This document shows positions 1 through 9,248 of a DNA stretch of 64,000 bases, piece by piece. Location: contig NZ_BAFN01000001.1 of assembly GCF_000949635.1 (NCBI RefSeq), positions 2,593,673 to 2,657,672 of the forward strand, written 5' to 3'. Made by a program: the position numbers and the translations under genes. The notes beneath the pieces are model-generated. The model was given only the letters and a program-made list of their open reading frames with translations. It made no database searches and was not told the DNA's origin. How positions within the stretch are numbered: position 1 is the first letter of the stretch; the number at the start of each line of letters is the position of its first letter. Origin of the DNA: Candidatus Brocadia sinica JPN1 (lineage in GTDB: Bacteria > Planctomycetota > Brocadiia > Brocadiales > Brocadiaceae).

Positions 1-2
1 GT

Positions 3-344
3 GATTGTTTCTGGAGAGATATCGATGCCCACGAAGGAGAAGAGGAAGGGTTTAGGTCGGGCGGTATTATTGCCAATGGCTATACTGTGCAAGGTGGGTG
101 CTTTGTGCCTGTTTCGTCGCTCCAGAAACATCTGGAATTTGCTGGACGGTATAGCCGAATTGATCCGGATACCGAAATAGTCAATGACTCAAAGAGCGAG
201 GTGGGTTTCGGCATCAATTGGTTCTTTAAAGGCCATGGCCATAAGCTCCAGGCTGATATTAGACGCATAACTACTCAACAGGATCCACCGCAGGATGAAA
301 AACGAGACATTGAATTCAGGATGCAATATCAGCTAATATTCTGA
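3..344 (+). CDS. Outer-membrane porin, C-terminal fragment (OprP/OprO-like)
   Basis: The frame is open from the window edge to the TGA at 342-344, so only the last ~113 residues are visible. They alternate polar and hydrophobic residues, contain the FGINWFFKGH strand followed by a KLQADI strand, and end in phenylalanine (EFRMQYQLIF), the usual C-terminal signature of a beta-barrel outer-membrane protein recognised by BAM. The FGINWFF..H.HKL.ADI pattern is typical of phosphate-selective porin O/P family ends, and a full porin of similar style lies at 22381-24033. The GTG at 87 is internal and not a start. Followed by a PhnD-like binding protein, so a phosphate or oxyanion uptake context is possible but unproven. 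Confidence 0.65.
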   Translation, partial: DCFWRDIDAHEGEEEGFRSGGIIANGYTVQGGCFVPVSSLQKHLEFAGRYSRIDPDTEIVNDSKSEVGFGINWFFKGHGHKLQADIRRITTQQDPPQDEKRDIEFRMQYQLIF

Positions 345-570
345 CAAACTGTTCGGTAACCGATTGGCATGAGATGGTAAAAATAAAGTGTGCTCATCCA
401 AATGGACGGCAAGGATTCTCCTCTTTTCAATGAATAACAATATAATGATCGCTACAAAAACTCTTGACAATAGCAAAAATATGATATCAAATCTCAGAGT
501 CGAAGTTTGCAGGGTGATAATCCTCTGGCTACAAAATTATCGGATTAACAGGAGCCTTCCGGGGTAAATC

Positions 571-1482
571 ATGAGTAGAGCAATTGTCACGGGTTTCATT
601 CTCTTGTTGAATTTTATCCTTGCAGGAATTGCCTATAATCAGGAGGCGCCACAAAAGAACGTTATCACCATGGGCAGAGTCACTGAAAAAGTGTTTAAGC
701 TACAAAAGGACATTGAACCCATCATAACCTATCTGGCATCCAGGCTCCGGGATGTGGGAATTGAACGGGGGGAGGTAGTGCCCGTCAGTAATAATAAGAC
801 GATAATCAGGTACTTGAGAGAAGGAAAAATCGATATCGTTCTGGAAACGCCATTTTCAGCCCAGACGTATAGAGCCGGGGCAAATGTGACCCCCATACTT
901 CTGGTCTGGAGAAAAGGAGAGGGAGAATATAACAGTTTTATCTTTGCCAGAAAGGATAGCGGAATAAACCGTCTGGAGGATTTGAAAGGGAGGATAATCG
1001 CCTTTGAAGATGAGGGATCGACTTCTGCGTATTTCCTGCCAAAATTCTCAATGGAGGCAAAAGGACTAAACTTGACAAAAATCAGTTATGCCGATCCCTG
1101 TGTTCCAAAAGATGTGGTAGGGTATGTTTTTGCTGGTTCGGAGTTGAATATCTCCAGTTGGGTTTTCTTTAAGAAAGCAGGCGCAGGGGTATTGAGTTGT
1201 TCAGATTGGTTTGATCAGAGAGATAATCCAAGGGCTTACAGGAAAGAGTTTAAAATTATTTATAAAACGCAAAAACTGCCAAGGATGTTAGTTATGGTAA
1301 GAGCCGGGTTGGATGAAAGATTTGTAGCAAGGGTCAAGGAAGAGCTGCTCAATATGGATAAGAGCAAAGAAGGAAAAGAAGCTTTGAACGAGTTCGATAT
1401 AAAGAAATTCGTTGCACTGCCAAAGGGCGCGTTAAGGCGCATTGAACACCTATATGGAGAGAAAGCTCGTATCTTAGATTGA
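571..1482 (+). CDS. PhnD-like periplasmic substrate-binding protein
   Basis: A 303-residue protein with an N-terminal hydrophobic signal segment (residues 5-22). The body matches the PhnD/phosphate-phosphonate binding family (PBP2 fold): a GRVTEK start strand, a Y..L.EGKIDIVLETPFSA segment, LEDLKGRIIAFEDEGSTSAYFLPK and a late domain-crossing strand. Such proteins bind phosphonate, phosphite or phosphate in the periplasm, but many stand-alone members act as the sensory input of signalling proteins. No permease or ATPase gene is adjacent. The next gene, 58 bp downstream, is a transmembrane GGDEF/EAL protein, so a sensor role is as likely as transport. The start ATG at 571 is preceded by an AGGAG-like site. 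Family assignment is confident; ligand is unknown. Confidence 0.75.
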   Translation: MSRAIVTGFILLLNFILAGIAYNQEAPQKNVITMGRVTEKVFKLQKDIEPIITYLASRLRDVGIERGEVVPVSNNKTIIRYLREGKIDIVLETPFSAQTYRAGANVTPILLVWRKGEGEYNSFIFARKDSGINRLEDLKGRIIAFEDEGSTSAYFLPKFSMEAKGLNLTKISYADPCVPKDVVGYVFAGSELNISSWVFFKKAGAGVLSCSDWFDQRDNPRAYRKEFKIIYKTQKLPRMLVMVRAGLDERFVARVKEELLNMDKSKEGKEALNEFDIKKFVALPKGALRRIEHLYGEKARILD

Positions 1483-1540
1483 AAATAGCCATTCCTGATT
1501 GCTGGATAATCGCAAAAATCTCCGGAGAAATTTTATTCAG

Positions 1541-4500
1541 ATGTTTTACCTGAGAAGCATCAAGACAAAGTTCTGCTTATTCATTGCTTTATTAATCCTC
1601 CTGCCCATGGGACTCTTTGTTGGTGTGGCAATTCATATCCACCGAAGCAATCTCTCACAGGTGGAGAAAATGAACTCCTTCCTTTTGACAACAACTCTTA
1701 TGAATGAATGGAAAGAGAAAACATATTCGATGGCGGCGCTTCTTGCAAAAGAATTTGCTCAACCTATTTTTGAACTGGATATTCACGAAATGAAATATCT
1801 TGCCAAATTGGTTACAGAAGGAGATGGATTCCGTTATATTTACGTCCAGGACGAAAAAGGAAGGGTGCTGGTTGATACTACTGAAGGTTCTCAGTTGCTG
1901 GGCGAAGTGCTCAATGATACGCTTACCAGGAAGGCGCTCGCTGTCAACCGGATACTCATGCAAAAACAGGCAGATATTGTTGATGTGGCGGCACCAGTTA
2001 TGGTAGGAACTCGACATCTGGGCATTGTCCGTATTGGTTTTTCTACAGAAAGAATCCGGGAAGTTACCGGTATAGCGACACAGAAAATTGGTGATAGTAT
2101 AAATCAAGCGTTTGCTATAATCGTCAGAGACATATTTCTTTTTCTGCCGGCAGTTTTTGTCCCGACCGCAACTCTTGGATATATCTTTATACGTAGTCTT
2201 ATATCGCCGATAAAAAATCTTACCGCAGGAACTGAAAGAATAACCAGGGGAGATCTTACCTGTCGGGTTGAGATAAAATCGAAAGACGAACTCGGCCAAC
2301 TAGCGGCTTCTTTTAATAAGATGACTGAAAATTTACACGAGACGACAGTATCAAAAAATTATGTGGATAATATTATCAGAAGCATAGCTGATACCCTTAT
2401 TGTAGTAACTCCGGAAGCAACTATCAAAATGGTCAATCAGGCAACCTGCAACCTCCTGGATTATCAGGAGAACGAACTTATCGGCAAACCAATTTCTTTG
2501 ATTTTAGCAGAAGAACAACACGTTAAGACAATCTTGTTTGATGCGCTGTCTGAAAGAGGTTTCATTTGCAATGTAGAAACTGTTTATGTGGCAAATGGCG
2601 GCAGAAAAATACCCATGCTTCTTTCCGGCGCAGCAATGAACGGAGATAATACGACGCAGGGAATAGTAGTTGTGGGATCGGACCTCACGGAACGCAAAAG
2701 GATAGAAAAGGAAATCAGAAACCGTGCAATACAACAAGAAGTTGTGTCAAAAATAGGTCAGCGTGCATTAGCCGGAATCGACCTCACAACCCTGTTGGAT
2801 GAAATTGTTGCCATGGTTGCCCAAACCTTCTCGGTGGAGTATAGCAAAATATTAGAACTGCTTCCGGACGGCAAGGCCCTGTTGCTACGCGCAGGGATCG
2901 GATGGAAAGAAGGATTGGTGGGACAGGCGACTGTAAATGCCGGATACAACTCACAGGCCGGTTACACCATACTTTCCGGGGAACCTGTAATCGTCGGCGA
3001 CCTGAACTTAGAAACTAGATTCAACGGACCGGATATGATCTTCGACCACGGGGTAATCAGCGGTATGAGTGTTATCATCCAGGGCAAGGATCGGCCATTC
3101 GGCGTACTGGGCGTACATACTACCAGACAACGAACGTTTACTATAGATGATGTCCATTTTTTACAAGCCATAGCAAATGTACTGGCGCATGCTATTGAAC
3201 GCAACCAGTTTATAGAAAAGCTGGGAGAAAAGGAAGAACGGCTGGAACTGGCGCTGTGGGGCACTGATCTTGGGCTATGGGACTGGAACATTCAGACGGG
3301 CAAGGTCTTCTATGACAAACGATTGGCAGAGATGCTTGATTATACACTGGAAGAGATTGAGTTGCATGGCGATTCATGGGAGAAACTGATTCATCCTGAT
3401 GATATGCCAGGGATGACAAAAATTCTCAATGACCATCTGAACGGAAAGATAGAGTGCTATGAGGCCAATTACCGAATCCTGAACAAGTCGGGTGAATGGT
3501 TGTGGATTTTAGATCGTGGTAAGGTTGTGGAGCGGGATAGATATGGCAAACCATTGCGGGTCGTAGGAACACATCGCAATATCACTACTCAAAAACGGGC
3601 AGAGGCCCGTATTCTTTATATGGCAAACCACGACATATTAACCGATCTGCCCAACCGCGCTCTATTTCTCGATCGTCTGGAGCAGGAACTTGCCCATGCA
3701 CACCGCAACAATCGCATCCTGGCAGTGATATTCCTCGATCTGGACCGGTTTAAAATTATCAACGATACCCATGGGCACGCAGTTGGCGACCTGTTGCTCA
3801 AAGCAGTGGCAGAACGGCTAAGAGGCTGTATCCGTGAGGGTGATACTGTGTCTCGTATGGGTGGGGATGAATTTACCCTTATTATCACAGATATTGTCCA
3901 TCCACAGGATGTTGTTCCTATTGCACAGAAAATTCACAGCAAAGTATCTCTTCCCTTCCATCTTGAGGGCCGTGAACTACACATAACCCCTAGCATGGGT
4001 ATCACTCTCTATCCCTTAGATGCAAAAGACGCGGACAGTTTAATTAAAAAGGCAGATACCGCTATGTACCATTCGAAGGAACAAGGAAGAGGCAATTTTA
4101 AGTTCTACACAGAAGAGATGAATGTGACTATTCTTGAAAGAGCAGCTTTGGAAAATAACCTGCGAAAGGCGCCGGAAAAGGAAGAGCTCGTGGTATATTA
4201 CCAGCCTCAGATAAACCTGGTCACCGGGCAAGTCATTGGTATAGAAGCCCTGGTACGCTGGCAACATCCGCACCTGGGAATGATCTCTCCTGGTAAATTT
4301 ATTCCCATTGCTGAAGAAGCTGGTCTCATTGTACCTCTTGGTGAATGGGTATTGAAGACAGCGTGTTCCCAAATTAAGAAATGGCACGATGCGGGATTTT
4401 CCACGTTGCGCCTTGCTGTCAATATCTCAGCATATCAGTTTAAACAACAAAATTTTGTGGATATGATCACGCGCGTGCTTAAAGAAACAAGTCTTGGACC

Positions 4501-4924
4501 ACACTCTCTGGAGATAGAACTTACGGAAGGGGTTATCATGCAAATAAACGAACAGATCATCACAACACTTTATAAACTGAAGGCGGTTGGAATACAATTC
4601 ACTATTGATGATTTTGGCACAGGATACTCATCTCTGGGCTATTTAAAACGCTTTCCCGTAGATGCACTGAAAATCGACCAATCCTTTATACAAGATATCA
4701 CCACAAATCCCGATGACGTGGCAATTGTCAAAGCTATTATTGCCATTGCAGAAAGCCTTAAACTGAGGGTCATTGCCGAAGGGGTTGAAACTCATGAGCA
4801 GGTTGCCGTATTGCAAAAACTCTGTTGTAATAACATCCAGGGATATGTATATAGCCGCCCTTTGCCGGCGCCTGACCTGGAGCACCTGTTACGCAAAGCC
4901 TACTGCATGGAATATCAAAAATAA
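1541..4924 (+). CDS. Membrane-bound c-di-GMP cyclase/phosphodiesterase (HAMP-PAS-GAF-PAS-GGDEF-EAL)
   Basis: About 1127 residues: TM helix (~12-34), extracytoplasmic sensor region, second TM (~190-216), HAMP (~217-270), PAS (~276-385), GAF (~410-553), PAS_3-type domain (~565-685), GGDEF (~690-850) and EAL (~870-1120). The cyclase motif is intact (RMGGDEFTLI, ~773) and is preceded by REGD, an RxxD inhibitory I-site exactly five residues upstream. The EAL half keeps EALVRW, NIS, ELTEG, DDFGTGYSS, DALKIDQSF and EGVET, so both making and hydrolysing c-di-GMP is possible. The frame extends to a TTG at 1499, but ATG 1541 has a GGAGA upstream and is preferred. It probably takes input from the PhnD-like protein upstream. 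Two c-di-GMP riboswitches lie elsewhere in the window. Confidence 0.9.
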   Translation: MFYLRSIKTKFCLFIALLILLPMGLFVGVAIHIHRSNLSQVEKMNSFLLTTTLMNEWKEKTYSMAALLAKEFAQPIFELDIHEMKYLAKLVTEGDGFRYIYVQDEKGRVLVDTTEGSQLLGEVLNDTLTRKALAVNRILMQKQADIVDVAAPVMVGTRHLGIVRIGFSTERIREVTGIATQKIGDSINQAFAIIVRDIFLFLPAVFVPTATLGYIFIRSLISPIKNLTAGTERITRGDLTCRVEIKSKDELGQLAASFNKMTENLHETTVSKNYVDNIIRSIADTLIVVTPEATIKMVNQATCNLLDYQENELIGKPISLILAEEQHVKTILFDALSERGFICNVETVYVANGGRKIPMLLSGAAMNGDNTTQGIVVVGSDLTERKRIEKEIRNRAIQQEVVSKIGQRALAGIDLTTLLDEIVAMVAQTFSVEYSKILELLPDGKALLLRAGIGWKEGLVGQATVNAGYNSQAGYTILSGEPVIVGDLNLETRFNGPDMIFDHGVISGMSVIIQGKDRPFGVLGVHTTRQRTFTIDDVHFLQAIANVLAHAIERNQFIEKLGEKEERLELALWGTDLGLWDWNIQTGKVFYDKRLAEMLDYTLEEIELHGDSWEKLIHPDDMPGMTKILNDHLNGKIECYEANYRILNKSGEWLWILDRGKVVERDRYGKPLRVVGTHRNITTQKRAEARILYMANHDILTDLPNRALFLDRLEQELAHAHRNNRILAVIFLDLDRFKIINDTHGHAVGDLLLKAVAERLRGCIREGDTVSRMGGDEFTLIITDIVHPQDVVPIAQKIHSKVSLPFHLEGRELHITPSMGITLYPLDAKDADSLIKKADTAMYHSKEQGRGNFKFYTEEMNVTILERAALENNLRKAPEKEELVVYYQPQINLVTGQVIGIEALVRWQHPHLGMISPGKFIPIAEEAGLIVPLGEWVLKTACSQIKKWHDAGFSTLRLAVNISAYQFKQQNFVDMITRVLKETSLGPHSLEIELTEGVIMQINEQIITTLYKLKAVGIQFTIDDFGTGYSSLGYLKRFPVDALKIDQSFIQDITTNPDDVAIVKAIIAIAESLKLRVIAEGVETHEQVAVLQKLCCNNIQGYVYSRPLPAPDLEHLLRKAYCMEYQK

Positions 4925-4937
4925 AATATCCAAATCT

Positions 4938-5648
4938 ATGTCAAACTTTAAGACTCTGTTCGGTATAGAATCATCAGTCATTCAAAAGACCTGCGTCGTT
5001 GTTCCCTATCTAATGCCGGGCATTCTTAAGGCACTTGGGATTGAAGGGCTGAAAAAGGGGAAGCTCTATGCAACGGCCAATGCCGATGCGTTTACCTTTA
5101 TGAAAGCCGGTATTGGCGCCTTGCTTGTTGGTGATGCAATCCTATATCTGGAAGAGACGAACTGTCAGGAGATCATTTACTTTGGCTCCTGCGGTCTGGT
5201 GCAGGAAACAGGCCAGTTAACCATCGGCAGTCTTGTTTGTCCCAAGGCATGTTTGTCTTTTGAAAGCTTTACGGACACCATTTTAAGACATACGAATAAG
5301 ATTACTACCCAATACCCTGACCAAACGTTATTTCAGCCTTTTTTGACTCATGATCCAGGCCAAAAAATCCAGCCTGTGATTGGGATGAGTATAGGCTCCC
5401 TGAAGTGTGAGGAAGCCTACAAAGAATTTTTTGGTGAAAAAGGTATCGAGGTAATCGACATGGAATGCTCGGCCTTTTTTAGTGCAGCGCAGTACATCAA
5501 AAGAAAGGCAGTTGCCCTTTTGTATGTAACCGATGTCATCGGCAAAAAATCCTTTTTTGAACCGCTCGAACTACAAGATAAATTACAAATTGATTATGCA
5601 ATTCAAACCGCCTGCAAGGTAATACGGTCATTTTATAAAGAAAGATAA
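4938..5648 (+). CDS. Nucleoside phosphorylase-like protein (PNP_UDP_1 family)
   Basis: A 236-residue protein starting at ATG 4938 (MSNFKTLFG), 13 bp after the GGDEF/EAL stop. The open frame extends upstream inside the previous gene but that part is a shadow. Family-type motifs are visible: IGALLVGDAILYL, IYFGSCGLVQE (the phosphate/glycine loop region), the IDMECSAFFSAAQY segment resembling the conserved MExxA substrate loop, and LLYVTDVIG. This supports a nucleosidase or phosphorylase fold acting on purine nucleosides, methylthioadenosine or a related ligand. Coupling to a signalling gene is unusual and its physiological substrate cannot be read from sequence. Possibly co-transcribed with the upstream gene. 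Confidence 0.7.
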   Translation: MSNFKTLFGIESSVIQKTCVVVPYLMPGILKALGIEGLKKGKLYATANADAFTFMKAGIGALLVGDAILYLEETNCQEIIYFGSCGLVQETGQLTIGSLVCPKACLSFESFTDTILRHTNKITTQYPDQTLFQPFLTHDPGQKIQPVIGMSIGSLKCEEAYKEFFGEKGIEVIDMECSAFFSAAQYIKRKAVALLYVTDVIGKKSFFEPLELQDKLQIDYAIQTACKVIRSFYKER

Positions 5649-5833
5649 ACCCGGGATAGTACGTCAGACTGCCTTCCTGCATTACGCTTTATATACCTTG
5701 ACATAATGCTCCCTCTTTTGCTAGTATCTTACCATGAAAATTATTCTGTACACTTAGACACTCAGCTGCTTTTAGCGCAACCGGGATGGTTGCGCTGCCA
5801 GATTGAATTTCCTGTATATTAAAATAGGAATTT

Positions 5834-8152
5834 ATGCCTACCAGCCTCCTAAATCAGAACTCACCTTCACCATATTCCACTGATATCAAATCGGAAACGC
5901 ACATCACGTCCACAAATCAGCTGCCTCAAAAATTATACGCTGAAGTGGTTGTCAATATTCCCTTAAATAAGGTGTTTCACTATAGTGTCTCCCCACATTT
6001 ACGAGAAAACCTTACTGCTGGTATGCGGGTAAAAATACCCTTTGGCAATAAGATAATTGCCGGATTTTGTGTCGGATTTACCCACACTCCATTTACTGAC
6101 AAAACAAAAGATATCATCGGTGTAATCGATAAGATCCCACTGATCGACGACCTCATGCTCAAGATTACAAAGTGGTTATCGTCTCATTACTGCTGTGGAT
6201 GGGGAGAAGCGATCTCTGCCGTTATTCCACCCGTTGTGCGCAGTAAGAAAAAAGAGAAGTGGAATGGGTTTGTTCGGCGCAATGAACATACCGTGACACT
6301 CGACCATGATACCCTCTTAAACATGAAAGTCCGAGCGCCAAAACAGGCCAAGGTACTCGAAATCCTTTTAGAACATCCTACCGAAATAAGCGCCAAAGAA
6401 TTGATCCGCATCAGTGGCTGCAAGATGCCCGGCCTTCGTCAATTGGAGAAAAAAGGTTTTGTCATCCTTGAAAACAAGCTTCCTGATGCAGCCAATACGC
6501 CTCGTACTATTGACCGATTGCAGCAACACTTAACCCTTACCCAGGAACAGCAAAACGCCTTTGATATCATTAACAAAAAACTTGAACAGCCCAAGCCGGG
6601 CATTATATTGCTTCACGGCATTACGGGCAGCGGGAAGACGGAACTCTACCTTCAAACCATCACAAAGGCGCTTGAGTATGGTCGCAAGGCCATATACCTC
6701 GTTCCTGAAATATCTCTCACCCCACAGACCATTCAAAGAATAAAGGCGCGGTTCGACAAGGTGGCCGTATTACACAGCAACCTCCTGGGAACCGTCCACC
6801 AATCGCAATGGAACGATATTAAAGAAGGCAAGGTGGACATAGTCGTCGGTGCGCGATCCTCCATATTTGCCCCTTTGAAAAATGTCGGATTGATCATTAT
6901 CGATGAGGAACATGAAAACACCTATAAGCAGGAAAATATTCCCCGTTACAATGCCAGGGATATCGCTATACTCAGAGCGACCTGTGAAAACGCCCTGGTG
7001 ATCATGGGGACGGCCACGCCCTCCCTGGAAAGTTACTCTCAGGCACTGAACGGAAGCTACGAAAAGATCGTCCTTTCAAAGAGGATTGGTGAACGGCAAC
7101 TCCCCCCTGTCGATATTGTAGACATGGGTGAAGAAGTCCGCAAACGCCGTGGATACAACATTATTTCCCAACGGTTGCAATATTACATGAACCAATCCCT
7201 TGCCCGAAATGAACAGGTGATCTTGTTTTTGAACCGGAGAGGGTTTGCACCGTATATTCACTGTAAACGGTGTGGATTTGTACTAAAATGCCATCGATGT
7301 GATATCCCGATGACCTTTCATAAAAAATTTAATACTACGTTATGCCATTATTGCCATGCGGAAGCTCACCCCCCTGAATCATGCCCGGATTGCCTGGCCA
7401 ATACTATGAACTATCGTGGTTTTGGGACAGAAAAAATTGAAGATGAAATCAAGAACAAGTTCCCCAATCATACAATCATACGGATGGACAGCGATTCCAT
7501 GCGTGTACGTGATGCACACGAAAAGGCCTTGACTGCATTTGAACGGGGGGAGTTCCAGATATTGCTCGGTACACAGATGATTGCAAAGGGATTGGATTTT
7601 CCCAATGTTACCCTGGTAGGGGTAATCTCGGCAGACACGATACTGAACCTGCCCGATTTCCGTGCAAGCGAACGGACATTCCAACTCATTTCACAGGTTG
7701 CAGGCCGGACAGGCAGGGGAACAAAGGGCGGGCGGGTAGTGGTGCAATCCTTTAACCCCAGACACTACAGCATCACGTATGCAGCAGCCCATGATTATGA
7801 AGGATTTGCAAGAAAAGAACTGGAATACAGAAAACAATTGAATTATCCTCCTTTTGGAAAATTAGCACGGATTGTCTTCCGGAGTCCGCAGGAAAACAAA
7901 GCCAAAGAGAAATCCTCTATCGTTGGCGACAAACTGAAAGAACTTGCAAAAATCAATGGGAACCATCTGGAAATACTCGGACCGTCACCGGCCCCCATGA
8001 CGAAAATCAATAACCTGTTCAGATGGCATATTTTATTAAAGACACAAGACCATGCAAGTATTCACACCGCCCTCCACGGCGTAGCAGACATGCTAAAACC
8101 GACAAAAAGCGTGCAAACGATGGTTGATGTTGACCCCTATATGATGTTATGA
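5834..8152 (+). CDS. priA: Primosomal replication restart helicase PriA
   Basis: A 772-residue PriA: N-terminal 3'-DNA-binding domain, Walker A GITGSGKTELYL (~260), Walker B/DEAH-type motif IIIDEEHE, helicase motif TATPSLESY, the paired zinc site CKRCGFVLKC..C, then CHYC and CPDC, and the C-terminal domain ending VDVDPYMML. It reloads the replicative helicase at stalled forks. The 3' end of this gene is the insertion site of the 8.8-kb element: the last codons and the TGA stop at 8150-8152 overlap the left attachment repeat. A second version of the gene end, reading VDYYMML then TAA, is found at the far side of the element. The element therefore appears to restore the PriA C-terminus on integration. 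Confidence 0.95.
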   Translation: MPTSLLNQNSPSPYSTDIKSETHITSTNQLPQKLYAEVVVNIPLNKVFHYSVSPHLRENLTAGMRVKIPFGNKIIAGFCVGFTHTPFTDKTKDIIGVIDKIPLIDDLMLKITKWLSSHYCCGWGEAISAVIPPVVRSKKKEKWNGFVRRNEHTVTLDHDTLLNMKVRAPKQAKVLEILLEHPTEISAKELIRISGCKMPGLRQLEKKGFVILENKLPDAANTPRTIDRLQQHLTLTQEQQNAFDIINKKLEQPKPGIILLHGITGSGKTELYLQTITKALEYGRKAIYLVPEISLTPQTIQRIKARFDKVAVLHSNLLGTVHQSQWNDIKEGKVDIVVGARSSIFAPLKNVGLIIIDEEHENTYKQENIPRYNARDIAILRATCENALVIMGTATPSLESYSQALNGSYEKIVLSKRIGERQLPPVDIVDMGEEVRKRRGYNIISQRLQYYMNQSLARNEQVILFLNRRGFAPYIHCKRCGFVLKCHRCDIPMTFHKKFNTTLCHYCHAEAHPPESCPDCLANTMNYRGFGTEKIEDEIKNKFPNHTIIRMDSDSMRVRDAHEKALTAFERGEFQILLGTQMIAKGLDFPNVTLVGVISADTILNLPDFRASERTFQLISQVAGRTGRGTKGGRVVVQSFNPRHYSITYAAAHDYEGFARKELEYRKQLNYPPFGKLARIVFRSPQENKAKEKSSIVGDKLKELAKINGNHLEILGPSPAPMTKINNLFRWHILLKTQDHASIHTALHGVADMLKPTKSVQTMVDVDPYMML
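8128..8150 (+). repeat. attL-like direct repeat in the priA 3' end
   Basis: The core 14-mer CTATATGATGTTAT at 8137-8150 is identical to 16965-16978. Extending to TGTTGA at 8128 gives 20 matches in 23. The copy encodes the end of PriA (PYMML), so integration does not destroy the gene. Confidence 0.8.
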
Positions 8153-8290
8153 AAACGGGTATTTTTGACCATTTTTGTAAGTGGCTGGTAGTGTGTCCTT
8201 TACGACTGTAATACTTTGAAATAAAATAACTTACGATACAAATTCATTTCCTTTTGATTCCTGCTGATTCCTGAGCATTTCCCCTGTGTC

Positions 8291-8310
8291 GGTCACGTTT
8301 TGGTCACAGT
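8291..8310 (+). promoter_or_regulatory. Putative integrase arm-type site, left arm
   Basis: GGTCACGTTTTGGTCACAGT contains two direct GGTCAC half-sites and matches 18 of 20 bases at 16864-16883, in the same orientation, at the other end of the element. Paired direct half-sites on both sides of the crossover site in the circular form are what tyrosine integrase arm sites look like. Confidence 0.5.
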
Positions 8311-8395
8311 AAACGAATAATATTCTTTACTGTTATAACCCTATGTGTTATATTATCTCAGTGTTTAAGCAAATCCTTACTATCATAAAAAGACC

Positions 8396-8677
8396 GTGAT
8401 TAAATCCTTCAAAGATAAAGATACTGAAAAATTGTATGTAACAAGTAAAAGCAGAAAGTTTGCCTCTTCTGTGTATAAAATTGGATTACGGAAATTAGAT
8501 TATCTGAATGCAGCACATACCTTGAATGATTTAAAAGTGCCACCAGGAAACAAGCTGGAAGCATTAAAAGGCAGTTATGAAGGGAAACACAGCATAAGGA
8601 TTAACGATCAATACCGTATCGTATTTAGGTTTGAAGGATCACATGCTTATGATGTGGAAATTACAGACTATCATTAA
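8396..8677 (+). CDS. higB: HigB/RelE-type toxin of a type II toxin-antitoxin pair
   Basis: A 93-residue basic protein beginning at GTG 8396. The pattern FKDKDTEKLY near the start, LEALKGSYEGKHSIRINDQYRIVFRF and the closing VEITDYH is the HigB/plasmid-maintenance killer (RelE superfamily) signature. These toxins are mRNA interferases that cut translated mRNA at the ribosome. The antitoxin gene follows after 15 bp, the toxin-first order typical of higBA. A promoter-like TATATT lies just upstream at ~8350. On a mobile element it may stabilise the element or block phage growth. Confidence 0.9.
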   Translation: MIKSFKDKDTEKLYVTSKSRKFASSVYKIGLRKLDYLNAAHTLNDLKVPPGNKLEALKGSYEGKHSIRINDQYRIVFRFEGSHAYDVEITDYH

Positions 8678-8692
8678 AAGAAAGGCGGGAAT

Positions 8693-9019
8693 ATGATTGC
8701 ATTAAAAAGAAAGCCAACGCATCCGGGCGAAATCTTAAAGAAGGATTTTTTAGAATCTTTAGGGTTGACTCAATCACAGTTAGCAAAAGAAATTCATACC
8801 ACATTTAGGACGATAAATGAAATCGTGAATGAGAAAAGGAATATCAGTCCTGAAATGGCCGTTAGATTATCAAGGTATTTTGAAACATCGGCTGAACTCT
8901 GGTTAAATCTTCAAAGCCAGTACGATCTTTATATTGTAACTGAAAAAAGGGGCGACAGCTTGAAAGACATAAAACCCTTTAGAAGACCTGTTAAGGCCGG
9001 AGAGATGGAGACGGTTTAA
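8693..9019 (+). CDS. higA: HigA antitoxin, XRE-type helix-turn-helix protein
   Basis: A 108-residue protein with the HigA opening KRKPTHPGEILKKDFLESLGLTQSQLAKEI. It continues through a lambda-repressor-like helix-turn-helix (residues ~16-70) to a SAELWLNLQSQYDL segment conserved in HigA/VapI antitoxins. It neutralises HigB and is expected to repress the operon by binding its promoter. AAGGCGGG upstream of ATG 8693 is the ribosome-binding site. The residues after ~85 are poorly conserved in the family. Confidence 0.92.
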   Translation: MIALKRKPTHPGEILKKDFLESLGLTQSQLAKEIHTTFRTINEIVNEKRNISPEMAVRLSRYFETSAELWLNLQSQYDLYIVTEKRGDSLKDIKPFRRPVKAGEMETV

Positions 9020-9155
9020 GAAAATTTCCGTTCTCAGACGCTATAAAACCGGCCTAAAAACGCTTCCGAAGGGAGTCTGCATGGGTAAGGTCGATGAAGT
9101 ACTTCCGTGTGTGTTTTTTGTAGGTTTTAGATAGGTTTTTCGGGGTTAAATTGAA

Positions 9156-9218
9156 AATTTAAGGGATAGCTCCTGCAGGGCGACAAGGTCACATTCCTGA
9201 GTGACCTTCCCTTAATTT
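9156..9218 (+). promoter_or_regulatory. Nested inverted repeat ahead of the AAA-like gene
   Basis: The 8-bp inverted repeat AAGGTCAC/GTGACCTT (9185-9192 and 9201-9208) sits inside a second, outer, imperfect inverted pair AATTTAAGGGA/TCCCTTAATTT (9156-9166 and 9208-9218). It could be an operator or an RNA hairpin in the leader of the gene at 9249. The GGTCAC half-site is shared with the putative integrase arms. Confidence 0.4.
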
Positions 9219-9248
9219 ACTTTTCAGGGTTACTACAGGAGGTAGCAG

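Noticed and set aside
464-492. TTGACA at 464 as a promoter for the PhnD-like gene
   Set aside because: No acceptable -10 at 16-18 bp spacing; the nearest TATGAT is only 10 bp away.
1655-2299. Long minus-strand frame inside the GGDEF/EAL gene
   Set aside because: It is antisense to a confidently assigned gene and has no recognisable domain.
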